A stretch of DNA of 64,000 nucleotides from Ceratorhiza oryzae-sativae (GCA_030998015.1 JARWMV010000041.1:62001-126000), one strand, 5' to 3'; numbered from the stretch's first letter, positions 12,601 to 26,552 are shown. Made by a program: numbers and translations. The notes: a model not told the origin generated them from the sequence alone.

Positions 12601-15600
12601 ACGACGTGTATGCGAAATGGCAGCCATATGCCGATCCACTTACGACGTCGACGAGGGGCATCTGGATGTACTTCTAGTGAATGAGGACGACTTTCTGCCG
12701 CTAATTCACTGCTCTGTTCAACTTCACGATAACCAGCCGCCTAAATTGGACGAAGTATCCCATTACTTGAAAATGCTACTATGCCGAGATCGTCGGTTGT
12801 CGTTCAAATTACTACCTGTTATACTCAGGCGCCTCCAAGATTGCCCTAAAATTTTGGATGTCTCAATCTCGCAACACTGGAATGGGTATCGGGCAGGCTC
12901 ATCTGGCTGGGTTACAATTTCAAACTCACACTTCGGCTGGATTATGACCCATACATCAAGCCTCGATAATTCTCCTTCTCAACATGTTCATCTGAATCTC
13001 TTGGAGGGTAGGTTTCTTGTCAGTGGTCAGCCGCTTGGGCGTTTGCCACGGGATTACGCTGCTCATCAGACATACACTCGACTATTCGGACAGGTGAGTT
13101 CTTCGAGTGCCTCTTGTTCATTGGGTCTGAGAGATTTTTCATGATTTCAGAAGGTGATCGATGTTGTCCCTGCCAATCTATCAAACATGGTCTTCGCTTC
13201 ACGAAGCCATTTTGATGGGAATGAGGTATAATGCTCTTCATAATATCCGCGCTCCTCTTGACGAATGACATAATTAAAGGTTTTATTCTCCTTGGAGGGC
13301 ACATCAGGGGAACTTATCATCCAGGCAATTCGGGATGGTATTTTCTACGAGTTTATACCACACTCAAAACTTCGGGGTGACTTCCCACTCTTCCTTTTGT
13401 TGGACTACCATCATTGGATCAATCTACAAACTTGCGAGGTTGAATTTCGACCACTTGATAAACCCTGGACACCATGTGCAAGTAATTGGATTATTCGATA
13501 TTTAGAAGGGCCTGGCATAATCGTAGAGAAGCGAACCCAATATGGGGCATTATACTTGTTGGACATACACGGCCCTGTTTTTCGGCAAATATCACATCAG
13601 TTGCGCCCCCTTGAAATATCGGCTTATATGCACATAACCTGCTTGAATCCTAATGACCCCGAGATCAATATAGAACTAGTTCGCATGAAGCTGGAGTTTT
13701 TTGTCAACGAAGAGTCGCATATAGAGTCAAGGAACTTCCGCGAGCAAATTATCGATGAACAACAATCTTCAGGCACAATGTTTGGGCTACAGGACCACTT
13801 GGTCCTTCGTACAAAGGATCCTATTGCCAGGAGGCTTGCTCCATCTCGGACTGTTCTCATTCCCTATGGTGCGGTTAGTTTCGGGCCTCAAGGATATCAT
13901 ACCGAAGTGAAAATCGATCGCGGTCTTGGGCGAATTATATCATTTTATCAATATAAAATTGACCATGATTTGGGCTACCTCGCCGGCAACAACGCGAGTC
14001 TTACGAGTCGGTTATTCAAGATTTACCTTCATGCGCTGACAAGCCATTGCTTGCCGGACCCGTTATTGGGCCGCACAGGCACCGAGGAAGCGCTTCGTGA
14101 GCTAGACGAAAAGACAACCACTTCGTTTGCGCAGATTGACATAGAAGAAGCACAGCTGTTAAAGCTAATCGGAGAACTCACACCCCGGCATAGGTATTAT
14201 CCACCCAATCGTCGTGTTATGCAATCGGTCAGCTGGGCAAGCCTTCCTGCTTTGGCCCAACACTATGCCTTCCATGTGGCTGCAAACTCTGCCCTTGATC
14301 GAGCACGTTGTCTCCAGTTATTCAGCCCTCTGAACTTTAATCTAGATGACTACACTTACGAGTTCGAAGTTACTCTGCTGAAGCGAGCCATCTATCGAAC
14401 CAGGCTCTGCTACCCAGCTGACGCTGTAGGCCACCTACTAGGGAAGCCCGGTGAGGCGAGCAATAGCGACTGCTTATACCAGGGTAAAGATTTTATGTCC
14501 AATGATTGGACAAGAGGCGCGCAGCTTGCCGCCTGGGGGTCTGGTTTGGCGCACGGGAGATGGGGTTCATCGATCCATCAAACACTCGACCTAATCTCCC
14601 AACTAGAGGATTTGGATACTGTCGACGGAATTGATTCTCGCCCAGAGTTGGGTCTCACCTTCAGCTTAGATTGGCTCGATCTCGACCTAGCAACGTCCTT
14701 TATGTCCATTTATAATATGTGTCGGGAAGCGATCATGTCGGAAAATCAATACGGTCTTTGTATCTGCCTCTCCACTGGATTGTACTGTGGCTCACTTTCA
14801 CCAGAATTATCGTCTTTTCTCGTCTACCTTGCTGTGGGGTCGTCGTCCGAATCTTTAGAGCCACCAACCATGCACTATATCGATTTTCTGATGGGTATCA
14901 ACCATCCATGAGTCGGCTATCAAAGCTTATCAACAACAGCCGTCACAGCATGGATTCTACCCCTTCAAACGACATACAAATAGGAAAATACGAGTCTACG
15001 TCTGATTTGATACAACTACGCGTCAAGCATTACAGCGAAAATGTATCACAATATGAATCCCAATTGGCTCGGCGTTGGATGGATTGCTGGCCTGCTCAGC
15101 CAGAAATTCAACTTACCCCATTTTATTTGTGGTTTGACGTCTTTAATTGTGCTGCGCATGTCCGTGCTTATTTTGAGAGCTGTTCAAGAAACGCGGACAT
15201 CAAGAGGCATTTATCTCAGGTTTCGGGAATGCTTTCTTCCGCCCCATTAGAAGCTGAAGAATCCTATCTGAATATGCCTCCTGCTCTTCGTACCGAGAAT
15301 ACTCAAAAGCCCTGTCCTATGTTCCACACGAATCTAGTCTCTTTGGATACACTTTTGACACGCCTAATTCGGTGCACATCCCCAGACTTTAGCTTACAGC
15401 CAACAATCGCACCCTCCTCAAACACGAGTGCTCCGCCCGATACGACCCACCTAAAGGGACTACTGTCAGGAATATGGGGCAATTCAGCTCACCCTCTGCG
15501 CTTTCGTTATGGGTCCGATCTTGAAGAAAGTCGTGTCATTCTTTCGCAAAGCAACGTTCTAATCCCACCTCGGCAATTACCACCCTTGGATGAGCTCTTG

Positions 15601-18600
15601 TTGAACCTTTCTGAGCATCGTACCCGTTTACAAGCGAGAACAGGAGTAATGATCGATATTTTGGGCCCAAGGACTGTTCTGGAGAATATTTTGTTCGTCA
15701 CAGGAGTCTGGCCCCGATTGACGCCTCGTGATATCCTCGGAAGACTCGCCCTGCATGCTCGATCGAATATCCCAACAGAAAGCCTGCCTCAGCTACTGAA
15801 ATATGCGCGCTCATATGTCGATTACCAGCGTTCTCAGCGGCTAGTAATCGTGGCGTTGGAAGGCAAGCACGAAGAATTCTATCAGGAATTGAACCTAGAG
15901 AATACTAGCTGCGAAAACGGAATGGTTCATCCTGATTGGCTCTTGGCACAGGTATATTGTGACCTCCATATTCAATTAGAGTGGATAATTGACATTGTGT
16001 GTGATAGATCGACGGTAATTTTAGCATTAGGGGCATACAAGCGCAGGTCGCCCGTGAAATGATCTCCCCCTCGTCAGGAGCTAGCACAGTATTACAACTC
16101 AACATGGGTGAGGGTAAATCCTCAGTAATTGTTCCAATAGTTGCGGCTGCTCTTGCGGACACCACTCGATTTGTCCGGGTCGTAGTTCTCAAGCCACTCT
16201 GGAGGCAGATGTTTCACTTGCTTGTGAGCCGATTATCTGGCTTGGTCAACCGACGGATATACTACTTGCCTTTTGGTCGCCATATTCGAGTCAGCGAATC
16301 GCAAGCAATGAAAATCCAGGAATTGTACGAAGAATGTATGCGGGAAGGCGGTGTTCTACTTGTCCAGCCGGAGCATGTTCTATCGTTCAAGTTGATGGGC
16401 ATTGATCAACTACTGTTATCCTCGCCGGAGGGGAAAGCAGCAGCACACCAGTTGCGAAGGATGCAGCGATGGTTATCGGAAAATGCTCGAGATATATTGG
16501 ACGAGAGCGACGAAATTCTGCACGTTCGATACCAGCTTGTGTACACCGTCGGAGAACAAGAGCTGCTTGAAGGGCATCCAGATCGATGGAAAATTATTCA
16601 GCAAATTTTATCGCTAGTGGCTGGACATATTCAACGACTGAAGCAACATTATCCTGACAAGCTGGGATACGAAGCGCGCCATGCAGGACAATTTCCATTT
16701 ATCCGGATAATGCCAGACTCATCTGAAGTTATTGCCGAGATCACCCGATTAGTTGCAGCAGATGCAATTGCTGGTCGAATTCCAGTTCTCAACTTTCACG
16801 CATTACCAAAGGCAGTCCAAAAGATCGCTTTCCGCTATCTCATTGATCGGAACATCCCAAGGAACGAAATGTCGAGTCTTGTTGGGCTCAGTGCGAGTTT
16901 GCGCAATGGTTTACTTCTCTTACGAGGTTTACTAGCTTGCGGGATCATTACTTTTGCGCTGAAGGACAAGCATTATCGAGTGGATTACGGACTACATTTG
17001 GAGCGATCTCTCTTGGCAGTACCATACAATGCTAAAGTACGTACTAACCGCTGGTCTCATAACTTCTCTAATTATTCTTCCTGCAGGACATTCCCAGTCT
17101 CCGAGCCGAGTTCGGACATCCGGATGTGGCGATTGTGTTGACCTGTCTCAGCTACTACAATAGCGGCCTCACGGAAGACCAACTGCATACGTGCTTCGAG
17201 CTGCTATATAAGCAAGATAACCCTGCTTTGGAATATGAGCAATGGACTCGCAGCAACGAAACAACCCCATCGCACCTTCTTCAACTCAACGGTGTCAATC
17301 TCAAAGACCGCGAGCAGTTTTCCACACAACTCTTTCCCACATTTTCCGCCAATGTTGCTGCTGTCAACTTCTTCCTGTCGGCAGTCGTATTTCCAAAGGA
17401 AGCCAAACAGTTTCCGCATAAACTGTCGACATCCGGCTGGGACCTGGTGGAAGTCAAGAAGCACAATACAACGGGGTTTAGTGGCACAAACGACAACCGG
17501 TACCTTCTTCCAATGTCAATCACTCAGTCAGATCCCGTCAACCAGTCATCGACCAACGCGCTTGTTTTGACATATTTGCTGCAACCCGAGAACAACTTTT
17601 ACCTGTGCACTCGAGGCGCGAACGGTAAAGCGTATTCAGCAACCGAGTTCATCGAAACCCTGGTAAACCAGCAGCCCGAGATCCGTGTGCTATTGGACGT
17701 GGGTGCGCAGATGCTTGAGCTCAAAAATGAAGAACTGGTCCGATATTGGCTAAAAGTCCGACCAGACATTGCTGCGGCGGTTTACTTCAACGATAGGGAC
17801 GAGTTGGTGATATTGCCACAAAACGGGTCGCCAACGTCGTTTTTTTCTTCTCCATTCGCTCAACAGATGGATAAATGTATCGTGTATCTTGACGACGGCC
17901 ATACAAGAGGGACAGACCTGAAACTGCCAAGGACCACACGTGCGGCGGTAACTCTTGGCCCAAAGGTAACGAAAGATCGTCTTCTTCAAGGTACGTCGCT
18001 CAGCGGATGGGGATTTCATCTTGACCAATCTCCCTTGTAGGGTGTATGCGCATGCGAAAGCTGGGATTTGGACAATCAGTCATGTTCTGTGCTCCACCAG
18101 AGATCGACTTACAGATTCGTAAAGAAGCTGGCTTACCTCTTGGCGCTCAGATCACCACAACAGACGTCATTCGCTGGGCAATGCTTGAGACTTGTAGAGA
18201 TCTAGAACGCAACATCTCACATTGGGCTCAACAAGGAATCGAATACAGTCGTCGAGCGAACGCAGAATTGGCGTTTTCTGAGAGCACTAGCCCTGAAGTG
18301 CTAAAGAAAGGCTGGTTGACTCCAGAGTCACGTTCTCTCGAGGAGATGTATGGTGTTTCGGGCTCGGCTGATAGCGGCTCAGATGTGTTCACTCGACAAG
18401 CTCTTGAAAATCCTTATCTGAGAAGCCGACTCGCAGTCCTTGGCATTCTTAAACTAGACGATCCAAGCTTGGCGGAAGAGCAAGAGAGAGAAGTCAGCCA
18501 CGAAATCGAGCGAGAACGACAGGTCGAACGTCCACTCAAGTCACAACCCCTCGCCCACAATTGCATCCCGATGTCAAAGGATACGTTCAGAATGGGACTA

Positions 18601-19307
18601 TTCCGTCAGACCCAACCGGCATTGTCAATCTTTTCCAACCCTTGTCGTCGTTTGAGACCTTCTACTCTGGAACGTGGTCGCAGAACCTTTTGGCTAGCGT
18701 CGACTTTTGCCAAACCGTCCAGGAAGGAAGGGTAGCTCGTCTCGGAGAATATATGCGCCCGCTTCACTGGGTCCTGTGTGGGCCAAAAGAAACGTTGCTG
18801 GCTCTAAGCCCTTATGAAGCCGATCAACTCTTGCCCGACATCCGAAAAAGTGAACACGTCAGGTTACACGTATTCGCACCCCGAGTCACGCATTCCATGC
18901 TCTCGATGACTAGCCTGAAATTCTATTCCACGCCTTCTCTAAATCTGCGATCCTTGCCCCTCCCCAAGATGCTCATTCGATTGCAACTGAGCTTATTCGC
19001 AGGCCAACTCTATTTTGATGACTATGCCCAATATCGTGTTGCCTGCGTTTTCCTAGGAGTTTTGTATTGTGCTCAAGCTGATATCGGTGCGGAGGTTATT
19101 CGAGCTCAAAACGACGGTTTCATCCCCGAGATGGGTAGGAGAATACTTGCTGCATACATGCCAGAGTATTTCGACTCTGGGTTCACGACTAGCCCCATCG
19201 AGTCGTTGAAAGATCTGATTGGATACCGCCGAAAAGGGCTCGAGTATTTGCGTACACATATCGGCCAGATGCTTCACGGCCAACAGCTTATGCCACACGA
19301 TTTTTAG
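9658..19307 (+). CDS. Giant DUF6606/DUF3638/DUF3645 protein with SecA-like ATPase core
   Basis: About 3,100 residues if frame breaks are ignored. Introns: 12382-12437, 13094-13150, 13226-13279, 15952-16007, 17037-17086 and 17991-18040. The N-terminus (AVYHVFLPPKLPQ) matches the DUF6606 domain of these fungal proteins. A Cys/His cluster (HKAKKCQKCKL) near residue 620 may bind metal. The DUF3638 core has a Walker-A-like LNMGEGKSSVI (around 16104) and a DExx-like ILDESDEIL (around 16497). The DUF3645 part has DDGHTRGTDLKL (around 17893) and, across the last intron, a Q-rich/Arg motif (QGCMRMRKLG). Together these resemble motifs I, II, V and VI of SF2/SecA ATPases; this link is my inference. The biochemical role is unknown. 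The reading frame needs one extra base near 10220 (stop overlaps a new frame), near 14870-14890 (T-run) and near 18545-18562; conservation continues across each break. Confidence 0.8.
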
Positions 19308-19864
19308 TTCACTAGTGAGTAATGCTTAGTTCAACCGTAAACCAAACAAGTATTCATGAAGGGTTCGCAGAGCAATTTGTAGTCTGTGAATTCGAGTAGA
19401 TCCGACCCTGTAATTGTTACACAAAGCTCCTCAGAAATATAAATCAATTGAATCTTTTGACTAAACACGCGCAAACAGTGCACCGCTACACAACCAAACC
19501 CCCAGGGGCGCATGCTGTTGCCGTTCAAATCAGTATTACGGTGTGCGTCAATATGAAAAGTCATTCTACGGTCAATGACCCGAAATAGTATTAACCTGAA
19601 CTCATCACGGAAACGGCTTTAGACTATTCCTGGGGAAATATATTTGGCGAATCTCATCTGATACCGGTACATATTCGTCTGGACGATTCAGATGCCCGGA
19701 GCCTTCATCGAAACCGACTCTATTCCACAGAGAAAGCTATATCAAATGCTACAAAAGGTATCCCATGAATTCCAACACGTGTTATATGTGACCGCACCCA
19801 GAAAACATCATTCCCAAAACCAGAGCCAACCCTGAAAACAAACCTAAATAGCAGACCAGGATGA
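19308..19864. other. Convergent intergenic spacer
   Basis: Lies between the 3' ends of the giant DUF3638 gene (plus) and the methyltransferase gene (minus). I see only 3' flanking sequence and no gene or repeat. Confidence 0.5.
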
Positions 19865-21136
19865 TCATATTCTGAAGGCGTAGACCGTGTGGAATTTGCA
19901 CGCAGACGCCGCCCCTGGTCGATCAAGATCCTCGATGGCGCCCCGAATGATCGCATTGCCGACCTCGGGATCCATTCCATACATCTGGAACGGCACCTCC
20001 ATGCTCCTCCACATCCCCTTGTACACATCGCCTGCTAATCGACCCAAGGCTTTGCCGAACGTATCCCTCGGCCAGTCGCTCGTTGGAAACAGGTGCGACT
20101 TGGTCCGGATCGTCCGAAACCCAATTTGCTTGGCTCCCTTGTGTGTGTCCTGTCGAGAGCGCCACAGTTCAGACTCGGGTCGCAGTAACCCCGGCAGATC
20201 GCGCCACAGGTACGGATTGACTCCCTGCTGTTCGAGTGATGTCCGGACGATCCTCAGTGCGTTGTCGAGCCCCGGAAACTTTTCCCCAGCGGGGTACTTG
20301 TGATCTTTCCCGTCAAACACGTCGAGCTCGGTGTCTAAGAATAACAAGAGTCCCCCAGGTTTGAGTATCCGGTGGAAATCTTGAATAAGGTCTTTAGGGT
20401 TTCGGATCTATTTCAGTGGCATCATCAAATATGATGCTAATCTAATAAGTGACCTACTCACATGTGCAGTCGACTGTCGAATATGAATCATATCAAATGA
20501 TTCATCCGGCGCCACAATTCCGTTGTATAGATCATACACCTCGAAGACGATATTGGGTCGAGGCACGTGCGTTGTGAGGGGGATGTGATCGACGCTCAGA
20601 AAGTCGACGTGAGGGAACCGTTGAGCCATTTCTTGTACCCTAGGTCGTTTAGGCAGACCATCCTGCAGTCGTGAATTGTGGTAGAGACATACCATGAACC
20701 GTCTGCGGTGACCAGATCCAGCACCCGTTTTCTTTCCGTTGCTCCTGGGATCGGGGCTAGAACCTGCTCTACAGGACCCCAATAGTTTGATCGTAGGACC
20801 ATCTTGAATACCCGATGATGATCCAAACATCGCTTGACCTCGGCCCCATCTTGAGGTAAACTGATCGCCACATTTGCGTCCGCGGGAAATAAACGGCCCT
20901 GCACCTCTAGAAAATATTCTATCCAACGCATAAACATCCTGGAAAACCGATGACTGGGACAAGGTGGGACACTTACCGTGAGCCTCCATGGACGTCAATG
21001 TATCTACACTGCCACTCGCCGTCGAAGTGCTCGAGTACAACTCCGGATCGCTTTCTTCATCACCCGAGTTGATGTCATCGACGAAATAGATGGGTGCGAC
21101 GTCGGATTCGATCGGGTGGCAATTTCGATTAGACAT
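19865..21136 (-). CDS. SAM-dependent methyltransferase (class I fold)
   Basis: Four exons on the minus strand: 21136-20977, 20918-20693, 20639-20462 and 20407-19865. Their phases agree and give 368 residues. The N-terminal 55 residues are acidic and Ser/Thr-rich (disordered). A conserved segment RLFPADANVAI...EVKRCLDHHRVF precedes motif I, RVLDLVTADGSW, where the usual glycine-rich loop (GxGxG) is degenerate. It continues with EMAQRFPHVDFLSVDHIPL (acidic residue that would bind the SAM ribose), ESFDMIHIRQS (motif IV region) and LKPGGLLLFLDTELDV (post-motif strand). Agaricomycete genomes hold many such LaeA-like or generic methyltransferases, and the substrate is unknown. The acceptor of the first intron (20919-20976) was chosen because it alone keeps EYFLEVQGRLFP in frame. 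Confidence 0.82.
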
Positions 21137-22137
21137 GGGGATGCCCGAGTCGCAGGTGGCGGACGACGGAGGCTGGCGGGTGTGGGCGTAGAGCGGACAG
21201 CAGATCCAGACCGAGCGTTCTTATACAATTAACCTGGCCGGCAGAAGCCGCCGGCGTAAATGATCGGACATTGAAAATGGGTGGCAATCAATCAGTCGGA
21301 AGAGCGGTCGTGCGGGTAGATTCATAAAGCAGATGTGAAATAGAACGATCCTTGTCCCACGATCCAGGGGACCCAGCCTTCAGCCTTTTAGACTCGCGCA
21401 GTCTGCGTGCGCATTTTCCAATCGCTAGCCTGGCCTTGATCTTCTGAGCACAGAGTTCATCGCAAAAGATACCACACTGTAGGAACTCGGTTTTGTCTAG
21501 CGGGACGGGCTTATCCTTCTAGGAACGTTGTGTTCAGTCGCATCATGATCTTGAAATAGGGGTTTGCACGTCTCTTGATGCATGTCCGAAACTCTACCCA
21601 GACCCGTCGTCGACGCCACTATCACAATTCAAAGAACGGTAGTCCCCTCGACTTCTAGATTTACGTTGTTCAATAGCATTGGGGCTATACAACCAGGGCA
21701 TCTATCGGCTAGTGTCAGAACGCCGCGCTAGTCTTGCAATTCGTCGGCTCCGTTGCTATCCCCAGATTTTCGTCAACGATCTCATGATCGCTAGAAAATC
21801 TGGAGAGAGGAGCATCTGAACAGGCCAACTCGTGTTTCCCACAGAGTCCAGCGAGGCCCTTTGGTCGATTGACGTACGTTCCTGCGCCGCGAGGCTGATG
21901 GAATGCCAGTCACCCCATCGGCAGTATCCATAATGAGAGCCAGCATGTAAAAGTCCAGCCCAAGTCTGGGGAAAAACAGACGTGCATCGATTACGACCAT
22001 GCGCAAAATCGACAGAGAACCAAGATGATAGTGTTACAAACTCGCACGCCCATACCTTGTACACCACGTATGAAATAATAATATAATACTCCCTCGATAG
22101 CACTCTGCCCCCCCCCCCCCCGAAACCGAAACCTTGG
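21137..22137. other. Intergenic region with poly-C tract
   Basis: Upstream of the methyltransferase gene and downstream of the DUF6533-like gene. No gene is visible. The only structure is a run of 14 C at 22108-22121. Confidence 0.45.
22108..22121. repeat. Poly-C run (14 nt)
   Basis: Uninterrupted run of 14 cytosines just past the 3' end of the membrane-protein gene. It is a mononucleotide microsatellite whose exact length is prone to slippage and sequencing error. Confidence 0.9.
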
Positions 22138-24234
22138 TTAATCGGACTTGTCCACGATCCCAGGAGACACTTGAACAGTCCTGTCCAACCAGTCCATCTC
22201 TTCCGGGCTTAACAACGACACATCGTGCGCGGGCGCTCCTCCACTGACAGGAGAAATCGGTCCCATCTCGATTCGGTCCTCCAAGTCTACATCCGCTGTC
22301 GGAGTTTTGTCCCTCTTTTCTGATGACTCGACTTCGAATCCCCTTCCCAAGTCTTTTCCGAGCTCCGAGACCGTCGACGCAAAAAAGTTGGACAGGGACG
22401 AGGTAAAACTCGAAGTACCGTTGGATCGAACTTTGTGTTTCGAAGGAGTTGGAGACACGCATGTGGGTATATCAGGATCACAGATGGAGCTCGATCGTAG
22501 ATTCAACTGGAGACGCGATATCATGACAACTGCCGCAGGGTTCCCCAATCAGAAAAAGCGTCTAGTCCTTGGCATAGAGAGAGACCTACCCGTGATAATC
22601 TGAGAAAAGCTAGAGGCAACACGGTTGTGAATAGGGGCACTGATCGGTACAGGAGATCCATGACGTACCTTGCACCAATGACCCCAAGATCCGGCGGTGC
22701 GATCTAGCCAAGTCTGAGATTCAGTTCTAACCGTAAACGGATCGCACCTAGACATACATAGTACGTTAAACAGTTCATGAGGTTCGCCCCAACGATAACT
22801 GCGAAATACAACAGCCCGTCTCGAAGGATCACATGTATCAATGGCTGTCACATTCGGGACTGGATGAGCGGGATGCCGATCAGAAACAAATTGGGCGCAA
22901 AGCTTACGACTTGGCCATGCCGCTGGCGCAAATAGCTCATCGTCTTGAACACCGTCAGTGCAGTGATGATACTGTCAGTCCCGAGCGGCGCTAACCAAAA
23001 CGCGGCTGGCATCGCATGTGGTAAGTGGACCGGTTCAAGCCGCAAGCCGGTCCACGTACCTGCATATTGACCCTGACCACCCATAATGCATCCTATTTGA
23101 GACATATTTAGCATGACGCCCTCGTTGCAACCGGTCCAGAAGTAACGAACCTATCACCCCGTCTGGGAGCGGAACGACTAGGAGGCCGAATCGCCAAGAT
23201 CAGATCTCGAAAAGAAAGCAGCGGAAAAGACGCTTACCAGTCGGGTGAAGCATTGTTGTGGTCATGATGAGAACCTGGGCACACCAAAGTGCGCCTAGAG
23301 AAGCCAGGACAAGCCTGCTTCTTTGATACAAGGCTGAAGATAGTTACTCGATGTTTGTCCGAGCGGCATCTGGTAAACAAACTAACCATACGTCCTACAA
23401 AAAAGTTAGGCAGTGTTTTGTTGGGGATTGGCTCTGAGCACCCCTACCTCAGGATCAGAACGACTGGAGAGCACAATAAACGTAAGCTCCAATCTGTAGT
23501 GTATAAACTCTTAAATCTCACGTTCTGCGACTAGGGTAGAATATGAGTGGATGATAGCGCCCATGAGCGGCAGAACGCACTAGCAACGGATACCAAGGTT
23601 GACACTCCCGGAAAAGGCAAGAAGCGTTCGCAACTGTATGAAATATGGTTTGCACCGTATCCAGAGCATCTCGCATTCGCCATAAAACTTACGTCTAGCG
23701 TAACAAGCAATCGCGTCAGACTCGGATCGATGGCGTGGATCGAGACTTACTGTTTTCTTCCAAGAAGGGTCATGAAACGCTGAGTAGTTGGATTAATCTG
23801 GGCATGGCATCTTGAAACAGATTTACTCACACACGAGGTTGACAATAAACTGAAGCTCAGTCAGATATCTGTTTAACGCGAACAACCAAGTTGCACCCGT
23901 CCACTGCCGCTGCCAGATCCTTTCTACCTAGCCACGTATTACAGATGAGACAAACTGAGCGACATTCAAGAACGCGAAAGGTACCTCTTGCGAAAAGGTT
24001 ATTACTGACAACATGGGTCACTCGTCGTATCGTCATTTTCACAAAGGCATCACTTACTATGATCATAGATGAGAATCACGAACGACGCCAGCATAAAATA
24101 CTTGGCGGCCAGCCTAGTTTCTCGAGATTAGGTGTGCGCCACGAAAGCACAATCCAAACTCACAAATGAAGCACCCCCTCTGTAAGAACGGGGTCTATCA
24201 TCGAGGTATTGTCCGAATCAAGCGCCGTGGACAT
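22138..24234 (-). CDS. DUF6533-type multi-pass membrane protein
   Basis: Multi-exon minus-strand gene starting MSTALDSDNTSMIDP. Exons I can place: 24234-24164, 24113-24058, 23986-23943, 23909-23831, then further short exons, 23060 onward to an intron at 23059-23006, 23005-22908, 22844-22758, an exon ending at 22590, and the last one 22529-22138. Segments match the fungal DUF6533/seven-helix family: KYFMLASFVILIYDH (helix 1), RQWTGATWLFALNRYL (the W...LFxLNRY signature), AAFWLAPLGTDSIITALTVF, HVILRDGLLYFAVIVGANLM (RDG motif before a helix) and VVMISRLQLNLRS (end of the last helix). A charged, probably cytoplasmic tail of about 115 residues follows (LGKDL, EMGPISPVSGGAP). One placed intron (23910-23942) is only 33 nt, so the exact splicing there is uncertain. 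Function of the family is unknown; receptor-like roles are speculative. No stop was needed inside the exons I placed. Confidence 0.7.
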
Positions 24235-26343
24235 CCTTGCCGCGAGGGCTCTGCAGCAACATTCGGTGAGTCAAATCGAGGAATGAGATAACAATATACC
24301 GACCGGATATTGTCTCTGGGTATATTTTATCGTAGCTGTAAGGTGGTCGTCGAATTCGGGGTGTGGGACCAGTCATCATTCCTTCATCAGCGCGGCTAAG
24401 GAGCGCAAGGTTTAGGAATGCCGGCCGTAAACAGGCACGCACACGTGTAACGCCCAATTGCAAATTACATCCGATCACACCGGGCTCAGCCACAACCGGT
24501 TTCCCCTCACAACTAGGTCTGTAGTGTCCATCACGTCGAAAATGAACAAACATGACATCCAATGCGCACCTGGCCAATTATCCCAGTTCTATGATTGTAG
24601 TATATCCGAGCAAGCGGATAGATCATATAGCTCGGTAGGGACATGCATTGGAATTGCGAATCAAGACTTGTAAAATTCCCAACCCCGTATCATGCGAAAG
24701 CATAGAAAGAGCTACTGCAATGAGCCCTCATCCACTCTTGCAAAATTGAGGGTGGGTTTTATTGCCTAGCCAGTCGCCTTCCTCTGGCGAGAAGAATGTT
24801 GAATAGGCCTTCCCCTGCTCACAGGCTGGATAGGGCCTATTTCAATCTCGATTATGCTTTCAGGAACATCTATGCGCCCCCGAACCCTCGATTCCGTCCA
24901 GACTGGGCCGAATCCATTTCGTATCATATCAAAATCCTTGCCTAGTTCCGCAACGGTTGTTTCAAAATAGTGAGAAAGGGGGGACAGAGTGACTGATGTT
25001 CCCGTCCAATCGCGCCTTCCCGCGCGGAATTGGAGCAATTGGGATGAAGAGGGGTAGGTGACACTATTGATTCGGATCGTAGGTTAAGCTGTAGGCGGGA
25101 TACCACGACACCTACGAGAGAATGAATTAAGACTTGGCCTCCTGGACGTGTTTGTGGCCAAACTTGTGATTCTTTGACGAAGGGTATATTACGTCGGACC
25201 TGGCGAAACAGAAGGAAAAAAAAAGTAGACTTATCCTCCCCATAAGAGCTTCAAATCGGGTGGTGTCAACTGGCTGTTTCCGCCAAAATCTCATCGCGTT
25301 ACCCGACTGAGTCGAGTTCACGTAGGAAGTAAGACATTCGACCAAATTCACCACCAGTATCACAGCGAAGTATAGCACCCCATCATGAAGAATCAAAGCA
25401 ACCAGATGCTGGAATTACTTGATGAGTGTCGACCCGCCGAGACATCCTCCCAGACTTACATCATGCGTGCCCGGCATTCTTAGATAGTGCATGCTCTTAA
25501 ATAATGTTAGAGTCACGATTATTGCCTCCATCACTAGACAAGACAGCCGAAGCGCGGCTAAATGCACCCCAGTCAGGCTGTTTTAGTATGGCCAAGACCA
25601 ACCTGCAAAAAAATACCCCTTCAGCGACAAGAAAGCACCCTTCCGCGACGATAGAGTCAGATCTAATCCGTACGCATATGGCCAAGGTCTGCAAACGACA
25701 CACTGACCAACCACTCCGAGAGAAAGGTGCATAGCTGGACTAATCGATTAGCGTCGAACAGTCTCCCATGTTTTTAGTGGATGGCTTCTCATAAGGACTA
25801 AAGCGAAAGCCAAACTATCCTAAAGATGGAGTGATTACAATTGGGAGTAATCAGGGATTAATAAATAATGATGTCACCCAGACTTTAGGGTAGCTTGGCT
25901 TGGTTTTGGCCTTTACGGGAAGTCATCCAGTAAAACTACGATACGTTATGCGCAACGCCAGACTCGTGATCATAATTTGAGCGCACCATGAAAATGACGA
26001 TGCAATGAGGGCCAGCTTGCTATGCCGGTAGAGCGCTAGAGAAGAACCGTCAACAACCCGACGCATATGACCGAGGTTTCTCCGTGCATACCGTATAGTC
26101 TGCTCAGACACAATTTACGCAAGCTTCAGCCTCTACAAAACGAAAATTTCCATACCAGAGGGTCATAAAGACTTATCCGGGCATATATAATTAGTATGCG
26201 AAGTTTCTTTTCAGACATCCTGCTCACTCTCAGCAACTGCACAACTCCGTCAGCCCAGTCATGTTCTCATGGAAGCACAGTTCGTACTCACACCTGGCGG
26301 AAACCATGGCGGCTACGCCAGGAATGGGAGGAAATTCTCTACA

Positions 26344-26366
26344 ATTTGATTTGATTTGATTTGATT
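26344..26366. repeat. TTTGA pentanucleotide microsatellite
   Basis: Four to five tandem copies of the pentamer TTTGA inside the decayed paralogue B region. Simple-sequence repeat. Confidence 0.85.
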
Positions 26367-26552
26367 AGCAAAATGCTGGATTGTCAGAGTTTCTTTGACA
26401 TACACCTTTGAAGGGAGTTAACGTGTGCCCTACCTATCAAACACGAAAGAATTAACTCGTATTGACTGCCAGTTTGAATAAAGCTACGCGCCACAAGAAA
26501 TTAGTAAAGGAGCCAGAAGATAGCAAGTGTGAGGGTCGGAGACCCGAGCTGT

